The notes under the pieces are model-generated. The model saw only the letters and a program-made list of their open reading frames with translations. It was not told the DNA's origin and did no database searches. A DNA stretch of 64,000 nucleotides from Astrothelium macrocarpum. Its lineage: Eukaryota > Ascomycota > Dothideomycetes > Trypetheliales > Trypetheliaceae. Both the position numbers and the translations under genes were made by a program. Of the stretch, positions 54,244 to 64,000 are shown one piece after another (positions within the stretch are counted from its first letter, which is position 1; each line of letters opens with the position of its first letter). The DNA is taken from positions 124,001 through 188,000 of the forward strand of contig JAGEMR010000025.1 of the NCBI GenBank assembly GCA_021030915.1, in the 5' to 3' direction.

Positions 54244-55213
54244 CACCGAGTATCGATGCATCGGAAAAGGGTTCTGCGGAAGTGTATGGGTCAACAGCAC
54301 TGTGGACAAGCGTGCGATGAAGCGGGAAGACGGCGGCCCTGGACGATCACTTCGTAATGACTGGGAAATGCACAACATTATCAGCAATAGTCTGAAGAGT
54401 GTCACATCCCAGAACAGGTTTAATACGATCGTGCCACAGCCACACGCATTCATCTCTGTTAAGAATGATGAATGGTGGTCTGAACGAGCTTCTGGCTTTC
54501 CGCCCAGCTTTTCGCACTGCAACACCCTTATCTCGACTAGGATTCCTCCACTTCCTGCACCGGCCAGAGAACGTATCATTGATCGATACTGTCCCCCGGA
54601 ACTATCAACAAATATCAAGGCAAACTTAGGCGATGAGGACTGCCTGGTTCGACCATATCTGGGACGGCGACGGGTCGGACGGAGAACATCCCGCTTTCGG
54701 GCTTTCACTCTACGCAATTTTCCTCTCCATGTTGATCAAATGGAAGAATTGGGAATGGATACATTCCAGTACACAGCTGCGCTGGCTGACGCCCTGGCTA
54801 CGATGCCCTGGATAGCACAAGTCGATGCAAACGATGTTGAATTCGTATTGGCATCTTGTCCACATCGTAATGAAAATGGCCTTCCGGCACCCCTCTACAA
54901 TGACTTTCTTGGCAGTCATACATTATGGATACTTGACTTCGATTGCTGTCATTCGATATCTTTGGACGACGCAGGTATCTCGCAAGCAGTCTCTGCATTT
55001 TTCAAGAACGATCCCTACTTCCCTCGTCCGAACGTAACAGGCGACATACGCGATCAACAATTGTGGAGGCATTTCCAAAACCAATTCCTAAATACAAGCG
55101 CTAAGCTGCTAGGCGAGAGCTCTTTGAATGATTTGCCACAATTATTCATAGACCGTTTGGAAGACAAGGGGAAGGAGTTAGCTTTGCACAAGAACCAGTT
55201 GAGCAAAGAGTAA
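54236..55213 (+). CDS. DUF3669-family protein
   Basis: DUF3669 proteins are a fungal-specific, often expanded family with faint kinase-like features; function is unknown. The single exon encodes 325 residues. The N-terminus has a Gly-loop-like YRCIGKGFCGSVW and a Lys-containing AMKREDGGPGRSLRNDWEMH. The signature LVRPYLGRRR is followed by FTLRNFPLHVDQMEELGMDT, and then MPWIAQVDANDVEFVLAS, which resembles a degenerate catalytic loop. LWILDFDCC may correspond to the DFG-like step. Homologues often have more sequence before the Gly-loop, which agrees with the possible frame change discussed for 54106-54243. MITE copy B lies about 370 bp upstream. Confidence 0.85.
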   Translation: MSDTEYRCIGKGFCGSVWVNSTVDKRAMKREDGGPGRSLRNDWEMHNIISNSLKSVTSQNRFNTIVPQPHAFISVKNDEWWSERASGFPPSFSHCNTLISTRIPPLPAPARERIIDRYCPPELSTNIKANLGDEDCLVRPYLGRRRVGRRTSRFRAFTLRNFPLHVDQMEELGMDTFQYTAALADALATMPWIAQVDANDVEFVLASCPHRNENGLPAPLYNDFLGSHTLWILDFDCCHSISLDDAGISQAVSAFFKNDPYFPRPNVTGDIRDQQLWRHFQNQFLNTSAKLLGESSLNDLPQLFIDRLEDKGKELALHKNQLSKE

Positions 55214-55654
55214 ATGAATGACAGACACCGTAAACAGGGTAACGGTTCATGGACCAGGCATCGAGTATGTAGAAATTTCACGAAGATACAGACTTTTCCT
55301 CCTGCTTGTACCGCCATTGTCACTCTGACTGTCGAATTTCCAAACCCTTGGCGAGTGGTCTCGGACAGATTTAATTCCCAGTCTTTGGCCGTGAAGCTGG
55401 GGCCAGCCTGGGCACTAGCTTAGTGATCCCAATCGTCACTGTGGAAAGATACTCGTCACTGCAAAAAGGTACCGGGTATAGTGCCAATATTGAGTTTAAA
55501 TAAGCCTTGTGGGCCAGATAGAACACGTATGAGTCACCTTAATAATCTCAACCTCCAAGTCTGCCCTCGCTTGTGGCACCCTCCGCACAATACCGTCTCC
55601 AACACGTTGCCCTAGTCCCTAAGCTTCATCATCAATTTCCGCTAGCATTGCAGC
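55214..55654. other. Intergenic
   Basis: Between the DUF3669 and kinase genes. Nothing is recognised. Confidence 0.5.
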
Positions 55655-57106
55655 ATGGCTTCTATCTTTCGAATGATCCAACGATATATGAGGTCCCCCT
55701 CACCGCCACGTCAATTTCCTACCACTGGCTTTCAAATCCTTGACAGCAGTTTGGTAGTGGAAGAAGAACAAGAACCATTCTACTCTCCAAAAATATTCTA
55801 TCCCGCAAGAATCGGCGAAGTCTTGCACGCGAGGTATCAGATTTTCGGAAAGCTAGGCCATGGAGGCTATTCTACAGTATGGTTGTGCCGAGATCTTATG
55901 TGACTTTCCACCAATGCTCGAGCGTATTAGTTATGACTTCTAACGAGCTCCCAGGGATCACGGCTATGCCACTGTGAAGCTTTGCCGCAGCGATGCGCCC
56001 AACATTAAGAGAGAAATCGACATGTACAGGCATCTTAATCACACTAAAGTGAAGCATCCTGGAACCATTCTCGTTCGAAAGATGCTCGACAACTTCGAAA
56101 TCCGAGATAATGACCACGTATACCCGTGCCTTGTCCACAAACCCCTGGGCATGACCTTAGCGAAGATCAGAAGCAGAGTCCCGGAGCAAAAACTACCAGA
56201 AGATTGTTTAAAATCAACATTAATACACATTCTCTTTGCCCTAGACTTCCTGCATACTAAAGTCAACATGATACATTGCGGTAAGCCTTGGCTCCATTTG
56301 CATATGTTTCCCCGCTAAAGTTTCCAAGACCTTCAAGAGAAAAATGTTCTCATTAGCGTTGGAGACACGTCCATTCTAGATGAGTTTGAAAAAGAAGAGC
56401 TAGAAAATCCAACATCGCGGGAGATTGATGGAGATCGTGTCATTTATCAGTCAAGGAATCTGGACATTACCGCAAGTCCAGGACGCCCTGTCCTTACCGA
56501 TCTCGGAGAAGCCCGGTCGAGGGAGAGCACTCAAACTGGACTTATCCAGCCCATCCAGTACAGAGCTCCAGAGGTTCTCTTGGGAATGCAATGGGACCAC
56601 AAGGTGGACATTTGGAATATTGGAGTAATGGTCAGCTCCACCCCCATATCCGCAGGCATCGTCGCGATTTTTTTAATTGACGTCAGTAGATATGGGATAT
56701 ATTCGAGGACAAGAATATGATCACAGTCAAGGACTCCAAGAATGAGTTCTCAATGGAACATCAACTAGCACACATTGTTGCGCTTCTCGGTCCGCCTCCA
56801 TCAGACTTTTTGAAAGGGAATGGCATCGCTTTTGAGTACTTCAACGCTGATGGTGAGTGTCTAAATTGTTTAACTCTAACAGACCAGCGCTGATTAAATT
56901 GATCCACAGGATCTTGGAAAGGAAATGTAGAAATTCCTGAGACTAGCCTTGAAGCCTGCGAACACAATTTGGAAGGCGAGAACAAAGCCTTGTTTCTGAC
57001 TTTTGTAAGGAAGATGTTGAAATGGAAGCCGGAGGAGAGGAGCGAGACCAGAGAGCTGCTGGCAGATACGTGGCTTCGGGATGGAGTTCAGTTCGTGGAC
57101 GAATAA
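55655..57106 (+). CDS. SRPK-like serine/threonine protein kinase
   Basis: SRPK-type kinases phosphorylate Arg-Ser-rich proteins, but fungi carry many dispersed accessory copies of unknown role. Five exons are read: 55655-55899, 55955-56280, 56329-56630, 56690-56852 and 56910-57106, giving 410 residues with consistent phases. The family start FYPARIGEVLHARYQIFGKL leads to the Gly-loop GHGGYSTVWLCRDL. The ATP-Lys is in GYATVKLC. The catalytic loop is split by an intron and reads MIHC|DLQEKNVLI. The metal-binding motif is VLTDLGEAR (DLG instead of DFG, usual here), followed by IQYRAPEVLLG and WDHKVDIWNIGVM|IWDIFE. The donor after GVM (GTCAGC) is not a strong site. All catalytic residues seem present, so the gene may be active. 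Confidence 0.87.
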
Positions 57107-57453
57107 TGAGGACCAAGTTCAATCATATCTTTTACATCATCCTCTCCAGCTGATGCCATCATGCCTCTACATCGTTGAGAATGAAAATATCTAGAATTGA
57201 ATTCGTTGTTCGTGAAAACATCTGCGTGGAGTGACAGAGTTGAGAAAAATGTATAGGTGGTGTCAAGAGCGGTGCCAACTCGCAGTTTCTAGTCTATCAC
57301 CTCAATAACTCGACATTTTTAAACTTCAGTGCGCGTTCCAGGACATACTTCCGCCTTCATACGCTTGGTTTGTTCTAGCGGACCAAAGAACGGCGTCCGT
57401 AGCCTATTCTTCACGCCGCAATATCAGAGAGAAGAAGTTGAGGACTTTGGAGA
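57107..57453. other. Intergenic
   Basis: Between the kinase gene and the transporter fragment. The frame starting at 57329 may carry the out-of-frame beginning of the fragment. Confidence 0.4.
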
Positions 57454-58056
57454 ATGCCTAACTTTAACGAGGTCAGCCCGAACCCCGGTACTGAGTTACA
57501 ATCGCTTCTTGAAAGAAGGCGGGACTATGCCTCACGCCTACAACTGGGTCAACACGCGTCGAGGTTTCGTAATTCACGCACTCTTGTTGGGTGTGTTGGC
57601 GGAGGTTTCAATCTCTCAATTACGTGTTATGAACTGGTAGCTAGAACCAGTGTTCAGATGCCTACAGTTTCTGTATCTCTTGGCTACACCGCATTCTTGT
57701 TACCGACCAGACTCGGAGCTTTTCCTCTTACAAAGGCAGAAGCGATTCTCATCGCTGGCACGGCTACTGCCACTGGTTGCACGACCGTCACTGCCGGTTT
57801 TGCTGAACTTATTCCTGGAATCGAGTACATTTTAGGACCTAATGATGACCGTGCAATCCGCATTCGTTGGACAGAAATGATTTTGTGGGCACCTGAACTT
57901 TGTTTCTTCGGCAATGTTTTCGCGGTTCCCCCCAGGTCGTCACTCATCGCAGGACCCGGACTCCCTTGGCTAGGAATTACAGCCATCTCCAATGCAATAC
58001 GAGCGCTACAGTGGGTGGAGATGGCGAAAATGAGCACTTCAAGACGCAGAATCTGA
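57454..58056 (+). pseudogene. Fragment of an OPT-family oligopeptide transporter
   Basis: OPT proteins are large (about 700-800 residues) proton-coupled transporters of peptides or metal chelates. Only about 200 residues are present. TLVGCVGGGFNLSITCYELV and PTVSVSLGYTAFLLP resemble the first helices. LTKAEAILIAGTATATGCTT, VTAGFAELIPGIEYILGPND and ELCFFGNVFAVPPR correspond to the conserved block around Pro-Leu-x-x-x-Glu-Asn and Phe-Phe-Gly-x-x-Phe-Ala-Val-Pro. The usual Glu-Asn is Glu-Ala and Pro-Leu-Arg is Pro-Pro-Arg. The frame ends at a TGA (58054-58056), and the rest of the transporter is not found downstream, where a MITE lies. An alternative frame at 57555-57590 (RRGFVIHALLLGV) hints at a further frameshift near the start. 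Confidence 0.6.
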
Positions 58057-58162
58057 TCGAATCGCATGGAAAACTCCGTCTAATTATTGAAGCAGCGATT
58101 TGGTCGTGCGTTCTGGTACGTAACCCAACCAACTGATACCTATAGCTCCGCTACAACGACCA

Positions 58163-58390
58163 GGGATTGCAACAAAAAATGTCACCCGCGACCGTGAGCG
58201 ACATAGCCGCCGCAGGCCTCATAGAGAGGACCTCATACCATTTTCAATAACCGCAAACCGTAACGAACTTACGAACAATATGTTAGAAATAATCACTAAG
58301 ATTTTTTTGGTCGTCTGTTGTTGAGGGCCTCCCTGAGGTATGCGGCGAATTATCTCTCGCGCGGTCGAGTGACATTTCTTATTACAACCC
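58163..58390. repeat. MITE-like inverted-repeat element, copy C (best preserved)
   Basis: 228 bp. Left end GGGATTGCAACAAAAAATGT then CACCCGCGACCGTGAG; right end, in reverse complement, GGGTTGTAATAAGAAATGTC then ACTCGACCGCGCGAGAG. No open frame. It lies just after the OPT fragment. A target duplication could not be fixed by eye. Confidence 0.8.
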
Positions 58391-58600
58391 TTGGTGCAAC
58401 GTCCAGCGCGGAAGGGCGAAGAACTTGTGGTCTGGTTGCTCCTTGATCGTGGAGCGGATGTCAATGACCAAAAGGCTGTGATCAAACCTCCAAGTCATAC
58501 AGCTGCTTGGCCTCTCAAAAGTGATTCCGACCTTCTTTGGACCGCAGGGTGTTTCAGTACGCTACAGGCTAAGGTGACTGTCAAAAGACATAGTTGTTAA
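58391..58600 (+). pseudogene. Ankyrin-repeat scrap
   Basis: A short frame reads GEELVVWLLLDRGADVNDQK, the second helix and loop of one ankyrin repeat, then loses similarity. It directly follows MITE copy C. On the opposite strand downstream is the ankyrin gene, but the scrap is on the plus strand and differs from its repeats. Confidence 0.4.
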
Positions 58601-58821
58601 AATAGTCAAAGGCGTTTGACATACTCCGCTGATCTCCGCACAATGTTCAATACTGAGATGATTCCCAAGGACATGCTACAGCCCAAACGATTGATGGAAC
58701 TTATTAATCATGAGATGTGAGCTCAAACTACGCGACGGCTCTAGTCCATAGTTCACCAGCAAGTAATTCAAGTAACGCAATCCGTGAGGTGGCAGAGTTG
58801 GGCGGTTGACTGACTGAGAAA

Positions 58822-61800
58822 CTACGAGGTCGTATGAGATTGAAGTAACCGTACTATCCCCTTGTACCCTTCCCCCATAAGCCGCGATAACGGCATTCGG
58901 CCGTAATGTTCTTTCATCTCGACGTCGACTTTGCCTGTCTCGAGTAGCATCCGTACTATCTCTTCATACCCCCTTTCCAAAGCCACCAATAACGGCGTAT
59001 TATCATAAATATCTTTCGAATCGATGTCGACTTTGCCTGTCTCGAGTAGCATTCGTACTATCCCTTCGTGTCCCCTCGCCGCAGCCATGAATAACGGCGT
59101 TTTACCGGAATCGCTCTTCAAATCGACATCGACTTTGCCTGTCTCAAATAGCATTCGTACTATCTCTTCGTAACCCCCTTCCGCAGCCACAGATAGCGGC
59201 GTTTTATCGAAAATGTCTTTCGAATCGACATCGACTTTGTCTGTCTCGAGTAGCATTCGTACTATCCCTTCGTACCCCCTTTCAGCAGCTAAGAATAGCG
59301 GCGTTCTATTGAGATAGTTCTTCAAATTGACATCGACTTTACCTGTCTGGAGCAGCAGCCACACTATTGCTTCCTGTCCTTGACTCGCAGCCCTCAACAG
59401 CGACGTCCTGTCGAGGTCGACAGACGAGTTAATGCCGACTTTCTTTGTCTCAAGTAGCAATTGCAAAATCGTTCTGTGCCCGTTTTGTGCAGCTACAATC
59501 AGCGGCGTCGAGCCATCTATAATCTTCGGGTTCACATTGACTTCATCTATTTGAAGTAGATGTTTCGCGATCATTTCATACCCTTTCTCCGCAGCCCACA
59601 ATAACGATGTATGGCCGCTTTTGTCCTCCACATTGATGTCAACTTTACCTGTCTGGAGTAACAATCGCACCATCGCTTCGTCCCCTTTCTCCGCAGCCCA
59701 CAATAACGGTGTACGGCCGGTTTTGTCCTCCACATTGATGTCAATTTTACCTGTCTGGAGTAACAGTCGCACCATCGTTTCGTTCCCTCTCTCCGCAGCC
59801 CATAATAACGATGTATAGCCGAATTCGTCCTTCGCGTTGACGTCAACTTTACCTGTCTGGAGTAACAGTCGCGCCATCGTTTCGTTCCCTCTCTCCGCAG
59901 CCCATAACAAAGGTGTTTGGCCGTACTTGCGGAAAGCATCAAACCGCTGTTTAAGAGACCAAAAGGCTGATATAAGGGAAGTACACGAGTCCAATGAAGA
60001 ATCATCATCTGAGTAGCCGCGGGCGTTTGATGTCAAAAGAGCTCTGACGGCCTGCTTATTTCTGTGGACCGCTGCGACATATAAAAGGAATATGTAACGT
60101 TTATCTTTGATATCCATGCATTGGATTCGTTTAAATTCGGTCTGAATAAACTGCGGCCAATTGTTCTCCGCAAGAATGTATAGGAGACTCGCGTTTGACG
60201 TATATCGGCGTATTTGGTGCCTCTCAAAAAGGTTATTCAGATGTATCCAATATTGAAAATCAAAGCTGTCAATGAAAGTATCCTGTGAGATCCCGTCTCG
60301 AATTGCTGTATCAGTATGATAAAATACATTGCGTACGGCATACTCCAGAAGAGATAATCTCGTATTTGCTGTTCGCCGAAGATCTTCGGCTGTTTCAGAT
60401 TTTGCAGCTGGCAGTTCGCTATTAATTGGCAAATATTCTGATACGTCGAAGCTTAAATATATTTGGTAGTACTGTTTTAGCCGCTCGTGGCCTCGTATAA
60501 AAAAAGCGGTACCGGTAAAATGCTCGAACCTTCCTTCTCTTAGAAAATCTCGTACTGATTCATGAATAAACTGAATAGACTGAAATTGAGATTTGGTCAG
60601 TTCGACGAAGCCCTTGGAAGAATTCAGGATAAATCTCTCCATATCTTGCTTAGTAATGTCCTCAGGATCCCATGGAGCAAGAGCTTGGACACCCAGCCCA
60701 GTTAGAATGCCGTAATAAAGCTCTTCGCATTTCAAGGGCCGTTTCGCAAATAATGTCCATTGGAGGCAAAGAAGTAATCCTTCGATTTATTGGCCATCCC
60801 GTGTTAAAATGTCTTTGAATAACTCGAACAAACCGTTTGGAATCTCATCAAACCGCTTCTTTAGTGCATGAACATTATCACGGTCATATTCTTTCTGGAG
60901 TATTTTTACAACAAGAACCATCCAAAGAAAAATCCCCGAGATTCTTTGAAGTATTTCTTCTTTGACTTGTTTGATCAGTTTGATTTGGCCAGCCTTGAGT
61001 TCGTTATGTAAGTAGTTAGCGATATCTTGTTGGTGTCCCTCTTGGCCTTTTAGAGTAAATTGAATCCCTTTCGCGATAGTGATATGTGGGTAGTGGCGGC
61101 TTGAAAAACAGGTGTGTAAGCGAGTTTCAGACGTAACAGCGATTTATTCGAGCTGTTCGAAGAACCCCATCATTTCTTATACTTCATCCTCGTCGCTTTC
61201 ATCCAAAGCATCGATGAAGCAAACCAAATGACGTTATCCGAGATTTTCAACTGCAATTCTAAAGAGGTCTTTCGCTCTATTGGTATTCCATTGGGAGGAC
61301 ATGTATTCACCGTCTTCGCTCGGCGCGAAAGTGAGAGTGTCAAACACGTGTTGAAGCTCTTCAGCTTTGTCGAGCAGCTGAAACAGTAAGGATCGGTACA
61401 TACCCTTAACAGTCTTCTCCAATTCCTCTTCTCTTGCATTGAAGAAGGAGATGATAATGGCGTCCTTCATAACCTTCTTCGCATTTGAATATGCAAATTT
61501 CAGAATTATTGATTTTCCGGTAACAGGCTTCCCTTTGATCCAAAGAATTCCGTCGTGATCTGCCATTTTACCAGTATCGAGCCAGTCTTGGTACTCAGAT
61601 TTTTTAAGCAGCCATTTACATGTTTTCGTATGGGCGGCTTTGATCGTCTCGTAACGGGCGTCAATTTGATGGAATTTTAAGGATTCTAGGTAGACTCTTC
61701 GTTGATCTGTACTGAGGGTAATTGGCTCGGATGGGTTCAAATTTGTGCGAGGTTCGAAAGCATGCGGAACTGCGTCGGGGGCCATTTCATTTGGGAAATG

Positions 61801-62677
61801 CAATTCAGTCTTCCTCCGCTTGAAGGCGGGCTCCATATGCTCCTCTATAGGCCACACGTAATCAGTCAATGAATGCATCCGCCTTAGTGTAAATGCTTGA
61901 GCTAAAAAGTATCGAGAAACAGGCTAGTGACTTACCGTGTAGCGCTTCAGCAATCACCTTTCGAAGGCGACGGTTGGCCTTGTCACCTCCCTCACCATAG
62001 AGCGGCGGCATAGAAACACCAAATATACCAAATAGAGAGTAGGCCTTGTCTTCTTTGCGTTTCGTGTCGCGCTTTGCTGCCCATGACATCCGCTCGTCAA
62101 CGGTAAAGTCTGATAAATCTCGTCCTTGGAGTGCTGGAATTGGAATGCCTGTAACCTCACTGATCTGGTTCTCTAGGGACTTTTTATCACCAAGCCTTGT
62201 GCGATTCATTGAGAAAAACTTGACGGATGTTGGCGCGAGGAGCTCCTGCAATGTCCAACCGCGGGAAAACCATCTACTGTTTCGAAAGTCGAGTTCCCAC
62301 TCGGGTGGAGTACGCATATTATCGTGTCTATTGGTCAAAACATCTGACAGATACACGTAGCAGTTTGTTGCACCATTGTAGAAACGAAACATCGAATTGA
62401 TGGCCTCCGACAAGTCAGAACTACTTGATTTGTCGATACAACATGTGTCGACCCAGGAATATCGCAGACCGTCCTTTGCAGCTTGTTCCACGCAGAATAG
62501 GATCTTCTGATAACCAGTTTTGTGCTTTCCCACGCCCTCTACCAAATCCTTGAAGGAGACCTCTTTACTATCGTCTCCCCAAGTATGGGAGAGGATGGCA
62601 TATCGTGGGGGGTCCTCGTAGAGAATATCCGGAGTTAGGCAGATTTCGCCCCCGGTTCGCCGCTCCAAAAGACGCAT
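58822..62677 (-). pseudogene. HET-NACHT-ankyrin (NLR-like) gene with four in-frame TAA codons
   Basis: Such proteins act in fungal allorecognition and regulated cell death. Exon 1 is 62677-61936 and exon 2 61844-58822, joined as LHE|EHMEP; together 1255 codons in one frame. HET domain: YAILSHTWGD, WVDTCCIDK, SRWFSRGWTLQELLAP. NACHT part: Walker A ILWIKGKPVTGKSIILKFAY, Walker B CFIDALDES, and TCFSSRHYPHI. The C-terminal part has about 11 ankyrin repeats. Four TAA codons interrupt it at 61234-61236, 61177-61179, 61144-61146 and 60787-60789, all in the NACHT part. The frame never shifts. Relatives have Gln or similar residues at least at the first site (NLG-stop-RHLVCFIDALDE), which fits CAA-to-TAA change. 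As annotated, translation would stop after the Walker A segment; a separate downstream protein from the ATG at 60735 is possible. Confidence 0.85.
58840..59930 (-). repeat. Array of about 11 ankyrin repeats, 102-bp period
   Basis: The unit is 34 codons (TPLLWAAERGNETMARLLLQ, then TGKVDVNAKDEFGY), one longer than the 33-residue ankyrin consensus. The first three or four units (59590-59930) are the most alike, both in protein and DNA, as are several later units (EGIVRMLLETGKVDVDSKD). This points to recent unit duplication or exchange within the array. Confidence 0.85.
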
Positions 62678-63094
62678 TAGGAGATCAACGGGTAGTGAAG
62701 CCCGTGAGGATTTTCGATGGCAGCGTAGCTACCGCAATACGCCAGCAAACCTGTAGATGCTTTCTGTCCCAACAAGTCAGCTGATTCAAGAGATTGGAGC
62801 AGTGGCAGAGCTACATTGTCATCTCAAACTCTGCTTTGAAGACGAGGCTGATACTGCAGGTATCGCGGAGGCAGCCACATTGGAGCTACCGAGGGCTAGG
62901 GGTTGATTTGGGGCTGTGAAAAGTGCATGATAGCGAGAACGCGTGAAGGCTTCCAACAGCTCAAGAATCCAGCGACAATTCCCACTCCCGCTGGTGGCAA
63001 GAAAGCTATTGAACGGATCGCGTCTTTGGCTGGTTGCCAGTTCAAAGAAGCGATAGTGAGGTTTGACCGAGGAACGCAGAGGGAAGCGACATCA
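62678..63094. other. Intergenic upstream of the HET-NACHT-ankyrin gene
   Basis: Probable promoter. No coding region is recognised. Confidence 0.45.
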
Positions 63095-63315
63095 GTGGTT
63101 GCAAAAAGCAATGCCACCAGCGAAAGATATCATTCGTCGTAGGCCTCGTCGTAGGCCTCACCGGGAGGACCCCATACCATTCTGAACAACGACAAACTGT
63201 AGACAATCCATCAACAACTCATTGAGAAAAAAAAAACTCTAGGACGTTCTTGCCTACTTTTGTTGAGGGTCTCTCGACGAAGCCTACGGTGGATGACATT
63301 TCGTGTTGCAGCCAC
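63095..63315. repeat. MITE-like inverted-repeat element, copy D
   Basis: Left end GTGGTTGCAAAAAGCAATGC; right end, in reverse complement, GTGGCTGCAACACGAAATGT. The inner block GTAGGCCTCACCGGGAGGAC then CCCATACCATTCT matches copy C. A local duplication (CGTCGTAGGCCT twice) lies near 63135-63158. Confidence 0.75.
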
Positions 63316-64000
63316 TAGTGACGAGTCCCTTGCAGCAAAGTGTGGCATCGTCCATTCACACCCATCCAAAACCTTGTGAACGCTCTAGAAATCCTGTTCT
63401 ATTCTGTTCTATTCTGATTTTTTTTTTTTTATCTAGGCATGCAAATATCTAATTCGAGAATCTTTCAAGGGCTTTAAAATCGAAATTAAAGTAGGTGGGG
63501 CTTACTTATGGAGTGACACTTTGTCTTGCAGGGGCTGTGCAGATTGGACGACGCTTTTTCCTATCGTTTTACCTTAAGCCTACCTTGATATCAGCCTAGC
63601 CTGGCCGAGCGAATGCTATACGGAAGCTTTATGATGGTTACCTACAGCTTGGCTCGAAATATAAGTGAGTCCAGTTCTTCCTCCTGATCCGCCATACAAA
63701 GTCATACATGATGACCAATGCTGGGGCCATAAGAGTCCTGTCACGGACGTTGCTTCAAAGCCAGCTAATAATTCACAATCTTCTCACTTTTGTCTGAAAA
63801 ATCTATCTCACCGAACCATCAAATTTCATCCCGTAGTGGAGCATTGGCTGACGTACATGGAAATAGATTGATCGCAAAGTACACCATTCCGTAATTACTA
63901 TAACTAGAGACCCTCGAGCCAGACTGGGCAAGAACACAAAGTCTCAAGCTTCAAGCCTGTATACGAGATGAATGTAAACATCGCCACGTCTTTTACCATC
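63316..64000. other. Intergenic to window end
   Basis: No gene is recognised. A short tandem (TTCTATTCTG-type, about two to three units) followed by a T run lies near 63392-63430. Confidence 0.45.

Overview
The window looks like nuclear DNA of a filamentous ascomycete (Pezizomycotina; Leotiomycetes is plausible but unproven). Genes have short GT-AG introns. The gene set is typical of this group: a bifunctional arg-6, a fibroin-3-related protein, a RAX1-like RGS protein, UstYa, DUF3669, DUF3176, SRPK-like and HET-NACHT-ankyrin genes. Two very AT-rich blocks with sharp edges look like transposons degraded by repeat-induced point mutation (RIP).

Left part (1-17.6 kb): compact, conserved housekeeping DNA. 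It holds a GH76 cell-wall mannosidase (cut by the window edge), an R-SNARE, GAR transformylase (ade8), acetylglutamate kinase/acetylglutamyl-phosphate reductase (arg-6), a fibroin-3-related membrane protein, tRNA Um44 methyltransferase (TRM44), an AIF/AMID-like flavoprotein, glucosamine-6-phosphate acetyltransferase (GNA1) and a RAX1-like RGS/transmembrane protein.

Middle (17.6-42 kb): gene-poor and transposon-rich. Two pogo/Fot1-like elements are nested inside each other (20.4-24.6 kb) and both are heavily RIP-degraded. A Pmp3-like gene and a divergent SNU13 follow. A 3.5-kb Tc1/mariner-like element sits inside a DUF3176 gene (29.4-34.9 kb). Taking out the element plus one TA restores one reading frame. 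Next come a cyclopropane-fatty-acid-synthase-like gene with a C-terminal frameshift, a broken PAQR/hemolysin-III gene, a non-RIPed DDE transposase remnant and an orphan UstYa-family gene.

Right part (42-64 kb): mixed. It contains a small secreted protein, NUP85 (the one clear core gene here), a single-pass surface protein, a decayed thioesterase of an NRPS-like enzyme next to an apparently intact cytochrome P450, a DUF3669 gene, an SRPK-like kinase, an OPT-transporter fragment, and a HET-NACHT-ankyrin gene. That last gene keeps one reading frame over 3.7 kb but carries four in-frame TAA codons. Four copies of a roughly 0.2-kb inverted-repeat element (MITE-like) lie only in this part.

Taken together the window shows a conserved block next to an accessory block shaped by transposons, RIP-type mutation and gene decay. 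All exon boundaries are manual readings of splice sites and reading frame; no transcript or database evidence was available. I found no convincing tRNA, rRNA or CRISPR array.
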